Notes under the pieces: generated by a model
What the model was told of the DNA's origin: nothing
The model's database searches: none
Seen by the model: the letters and a program-made list of their open reading frames with translations, nothing else
Shown here: in pieces, positions 63,437-64,000 of the stretch
Numbering within the stretch: position 1 is the stretch's first letter
How the letters are laid out: the number at the start of each line of letters is the position of its first letter
Position numbers and translations under genes: made by a program
From: Colwellia sp.
GTDB taxonomy: Bacteria; Pseudomonadota; Gammaproteobacteria; Enterobacterales; Alteromonadaceae
Length of the DNA stretch: 64,000 nucleotides
Assembly: GCA_013215295.1 (NCBI GenBank)
Contig: JABSOZ010000020.1
Span: 1 to 64,000, forward strand
Direction: 5' to 3'

Positions 63437-64000
63437 TATTCACTTCCTTTTAGAGAATGAATCACCGGCTTTTTAATAAACTGACGAAGCGGCAGATAAC
63501 AGGCGAGCGATGAAAGCAACGATATCGCCCCCAAGGTGAGAATAAATAACGGCAAAAGATCTAAGCTTATATAAGCACTTAATGTCTCACTAAAACCGAG
63601 ATACAAAACCAATAACACAATAAAACTGACCGCTAAACCAATGCCTAAAGCGCCAGCATTATCCTTAAAGACCAACTGAACAATGTCTTTACCTTTTGCA
63701 CCAATCGCCATACGAGTGCCAATTTCAAAGCGACGCATTTGGCTTGAATAGTTAAGAATGCCGTACAAACCTAAACCCGATAATAATAGCGTTAAGATGG
63801 CTAGTACTAACGTTGTTACGGCAGTGGTTACAGAAGAAAATAATCGACGGTCTTTATATTCATCCAACGTAATGAAGCTAAATAAACTTAGTTTTTTATC
63901 AACGATCTTCATTGCACTAATCATTTCATCACGGTTAAAAATTTGCCCTTGATGTTGCTCTATTAGCAACATATTTCTGGCTAAACTTGCTGGATAATAA
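63436..64000 (-). CDS. Orphan ABC3-type permease P1, C-terminal part (cut by window edge)
   Basis: The last ~188 residues of another permease: the end of the second core (YYPASLARNMLLIEQH), then TM6 (VLAILTLLLSGLGLYGILNY), RRFEIGTRMAIGAKGKDI, TM7, TM8 and SLACYLPLRQFIKKPV, ending KGSE. The frame is open to the right edge, so the visible Met is internal. It is the most upstream member seen; the array and its promoter, possibly with an ATPase gene, continue outside. Confidence 0.9.
   Translation of the reverse strand, partial: YYPASLARNMLLIEQHQGQIFNRDEMISAMKIVDKKLSLFSFITLDEYKDRRLFSSVTTAVTTLVLAILTLLLSGLGLYGILNYSSQMRRFEIGTRMAIGAKGKDIVQLVFKDNAGALGIGLAVSFIVLLVLYLGFSETLSAYISLDLLPLFILTLGAISLLSSLACYLPLRQFIKKPVIHSLKGSE

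Noticed and set aside
43795-64000. Possibility that the array is a single collapsed mobile element or phage block
   Set aside because: There are no integrases, transposases, terminal repeats or attachment sites in the array. The copies are full-length genes with diverged cores, which fits tandem duplication.

Overview
The window is low-GC, densely packed DNA from a marine gammaproteobacterium. The gene content (branched-chain keto-acid dehydrogenase, Lrp-type regulator, large TonB-dependent receptor, red-algal sugar catabolism, strings of MacB/FtsX-type permeases) most resembles the Alteromonadales, and Colwellia/Thalassotalea-like relatives in particular. That placement is inferred from gene content, not from a phylogeny. 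I saw no rRNA, tRNA, CRISPR array, prophage or insertion-sequence transposase.

Region 1 (1-11980) is mostly housekeeping. It holds the end of a branched-chain 2-oxo-acid dehydrogenase operon (E1-alpha fragment, E1-beta, E2 with two near-identical lipoyl domains), a convergent branched-chain aminotransferase and a divergent Lrp-family regulator. These are followed by a methyl-accepting chemotaxis protein, a small Cys-containing protein with a Prx5-type peroxiredoxin, a ferritin, a two-gene operon (DUF4397-type lipoprotein plus a receiver-less OmpR-type DNA-binding domain), and a HI0933/YhiN-family flavoprotein.

Region 2 (12249-28310) is a red-algal galactan (agar-type) utilisation locus built around 3,6-anhydro-L-galactose (L-AHG). 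A TonB-dependent receptor imports oligosaccharide. A surface or periplasmic lipoprotein with a GH42-like layout may trim it. A GPH-type symporter crosses the inner membrane, and two GH117 enzymes release L-AHG. Aldehyde dehydrogenase, cycloisomerase, zinc dehydrogenase, SDR reductase and 2-keto-3-deoxygluconate kinase together match the known route L-AHG -> anhydrogalactonate -> 2-keto-3-deoxy-L-galactonate -> diketo intermediate -> KDG -> KDPG. No KDPG aldolase and no recognisable endo-agarase (GH16, GH50, GH86) is in the window. A palindrome, ATTGTTAACAAT or a close variant, recurs at six sites before the transport, hydrolase and catabolic units and before the GntR/FCD regulator gene, so it is the likely operator of the locus. 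A 41-codon membrane-peptide gene is coupled to the kinase start.

Region 3 (28881-42632) contains a class-C-like serine hydrolase lipoprotein, a periplasmic SBP_bac_3-type protein, a large DUF3857/transglutaminase/polytopic membrane protein and a small CWC protein. A duplicated module follows: CPBP intramembrane protease, tiny membrane protein(s) and LytS-type histidine kinase, present twice but with a single LytTR response regulator. Near-identical 37-bp tandem-repeat sites lie before both CPBP units and look like LytTR binding sites. A 165-bp MITE-like element abuts one of them. An M61 glycyl aminopeptidase-type protein and a small unknown protein complete the region.

Region 4 (42627-64000, minus strand) holds a zinc-ribbon/Sel1 membrane protein and then the most unusual structure of the window. 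At least nine tandem paralogous ABC3-type orphan permeases (MacB_PCD/FtsX twice per protein, about 810 residues each) occupy more than 20 kb. They are joined by TAATG stop/start overlaps, with one interruption by a 119-bp spacer, and there is no ATPase gene in view. The array runs off the right edge. Sequence ends are homogenised between neighbours while the extracytoplasmic cores differ, which suggests expansion by tandem duplication with gene conversion.
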